Source: Pseudactinotalea terrae (GTDB taxonomy: Bacteria; Actinomycetota; Actinomycetes; Actinomycetales; Beutenbergiaceae). From it: 64,000 nt of DNA. Shown piece by piece: positions 63,836 to 64,000 of this stretch. How positions within the stretch are numbered: position 1 is the stretch's first letter; every line of letters starts with the position of its first letter. The stretch is taken from contig NZ_WNXZ01000007.1 in NCBI RefSeq assembly GCF_009733845.1, forward strand, positions 1-64,000, in the 5' to 3' direction. Position numbers and translations under genes: made by a program. Below the pieces are notes generated by a model. The model was not told the origin of the DNA, ran no database searches, and saw nothing but the letters and a program-made list of their open reading frames with translations.

Positions 63836-64000
63836 TTAAGTTTCAGGTCCCCACGACAGGCCGTTCCTTGCGATCCGTACGTTCCTCCTCCGGATGAAGT
63901 GCATGCTCGCATCGCGATACGCGAGGTACTCCTCCGGAGTCCGCGGCAGCGGGTCCTGGCCGAACCGCGTGAAGGGAAGGTGGAAGCGCACGGCGGATCC
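63836..64000 (-). CDS. C-terminal end of an unidentified protein
   Basis: On the minus strand an open frame enters from beyond the window and ends at TAA (complement of 63836-63838). The visible 54 or so residues include FHLPFTRFGQDPLPRTPEEY and end in LSWGPET. The sequence is charged and protein-like but too short for naming. Confidence 0.45.
   Translation of the reverse strand, partial: GSAVRFHLPFTRFGQDPLPRTPEEYLAYRDASMHFIRRRNVRIARNGLSWGPET

Noticed and set aside
1-64000. tRNA, rRNA, riboswitch
   Set aside because: No cloverleaf with a GTTC-type T-loop, rRNA stretch or recognisable riboswitch core was noticed by eye; a covariance-model scan would settle it.

Overview
This is a high-GC bacterial chromosome segment, most likely from an actinomycete (Actinomycetota, possibly Micrococcales). 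The basis is very high GC, frequent GTG starts, DUF6318-type lipoproteins, an Eis-like acetyltransferase, LiaS/NarL-type regulators and AbrB/PIN and HepT/MntA pairs. Genus cannot be fixed from the sequence alone. No tRNA, rRNA, CRISPR array, integrase or transposase was recognised.

Positions 1-32850 look like ordinary chromosome. From the left: the ends of a carbohydrate ABC permease pair; a histidine kinase, degenerate-GGDEF membrane protein and response regulator; a SipW-type signal peptidase with two probable exported substrates; a Fur-family regulator and Dps that share an upstream motif. Next comes a tandemly duplicated two-gene module (DUF6318-like lipoprotein plus PKD protein, 10.4-14.0 kb) with three copies of a hairpin-forming repeat. 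Then follow a LiaS/NarL two-component pair, an Eis-like acetyltransferase, a RelA/SpoT-domain alarmone synthetase coupled to a hydrolase, a LolA-like protein with an ABC exporter, a VapB/truncated VapC remnant, glutaminase, a HepT/MntA toxin-antitoxin pair, an MFS transporter, a three-gene exported-protein operon, an SDR and a cupin.

Positions 32885-64000 form a dense defence-type island. Its parts are: (i) a restriction-modification cluster (PD-(D/E)XK endonuclease candidate, Vsr, C5-cytosine methyltransferase); (ii) a compact minus-strand operon of a 1003-aa protein, a 1740-aa DUF1998-type helicase and a 79-aa small protein, resembling the two-gene Druantia type III layout; (iii) two DUF262 proteins, one of them an apparently lower-GC DUF262-HNH protein flanked by gene-poor DNA; (iv) a nuclease-DUF2075 helicase; (v) a DUF429-MazG fusion; (vi) a translationally coupled three-gene operon, DUF6361 - phospholipase D-like - helicase, followed by a PD-(D/E)XK protein; (vii) a DUF7662-DUF6884-GIY-YIG fusion; (viii) a DUF6642 protein with a CHAT-like His/Cys pair, and a DUF6308 protein with a small acidic partner.

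The best candidates for an undescribed system are the 53470-60401 operon, possibly with the DUF429-MazG and DUF6884 neighbours, and the DUF6642 protein. The Druantia-like assignment is inference from domain layout and size. All domain names come from reading the proteins, not from a search.
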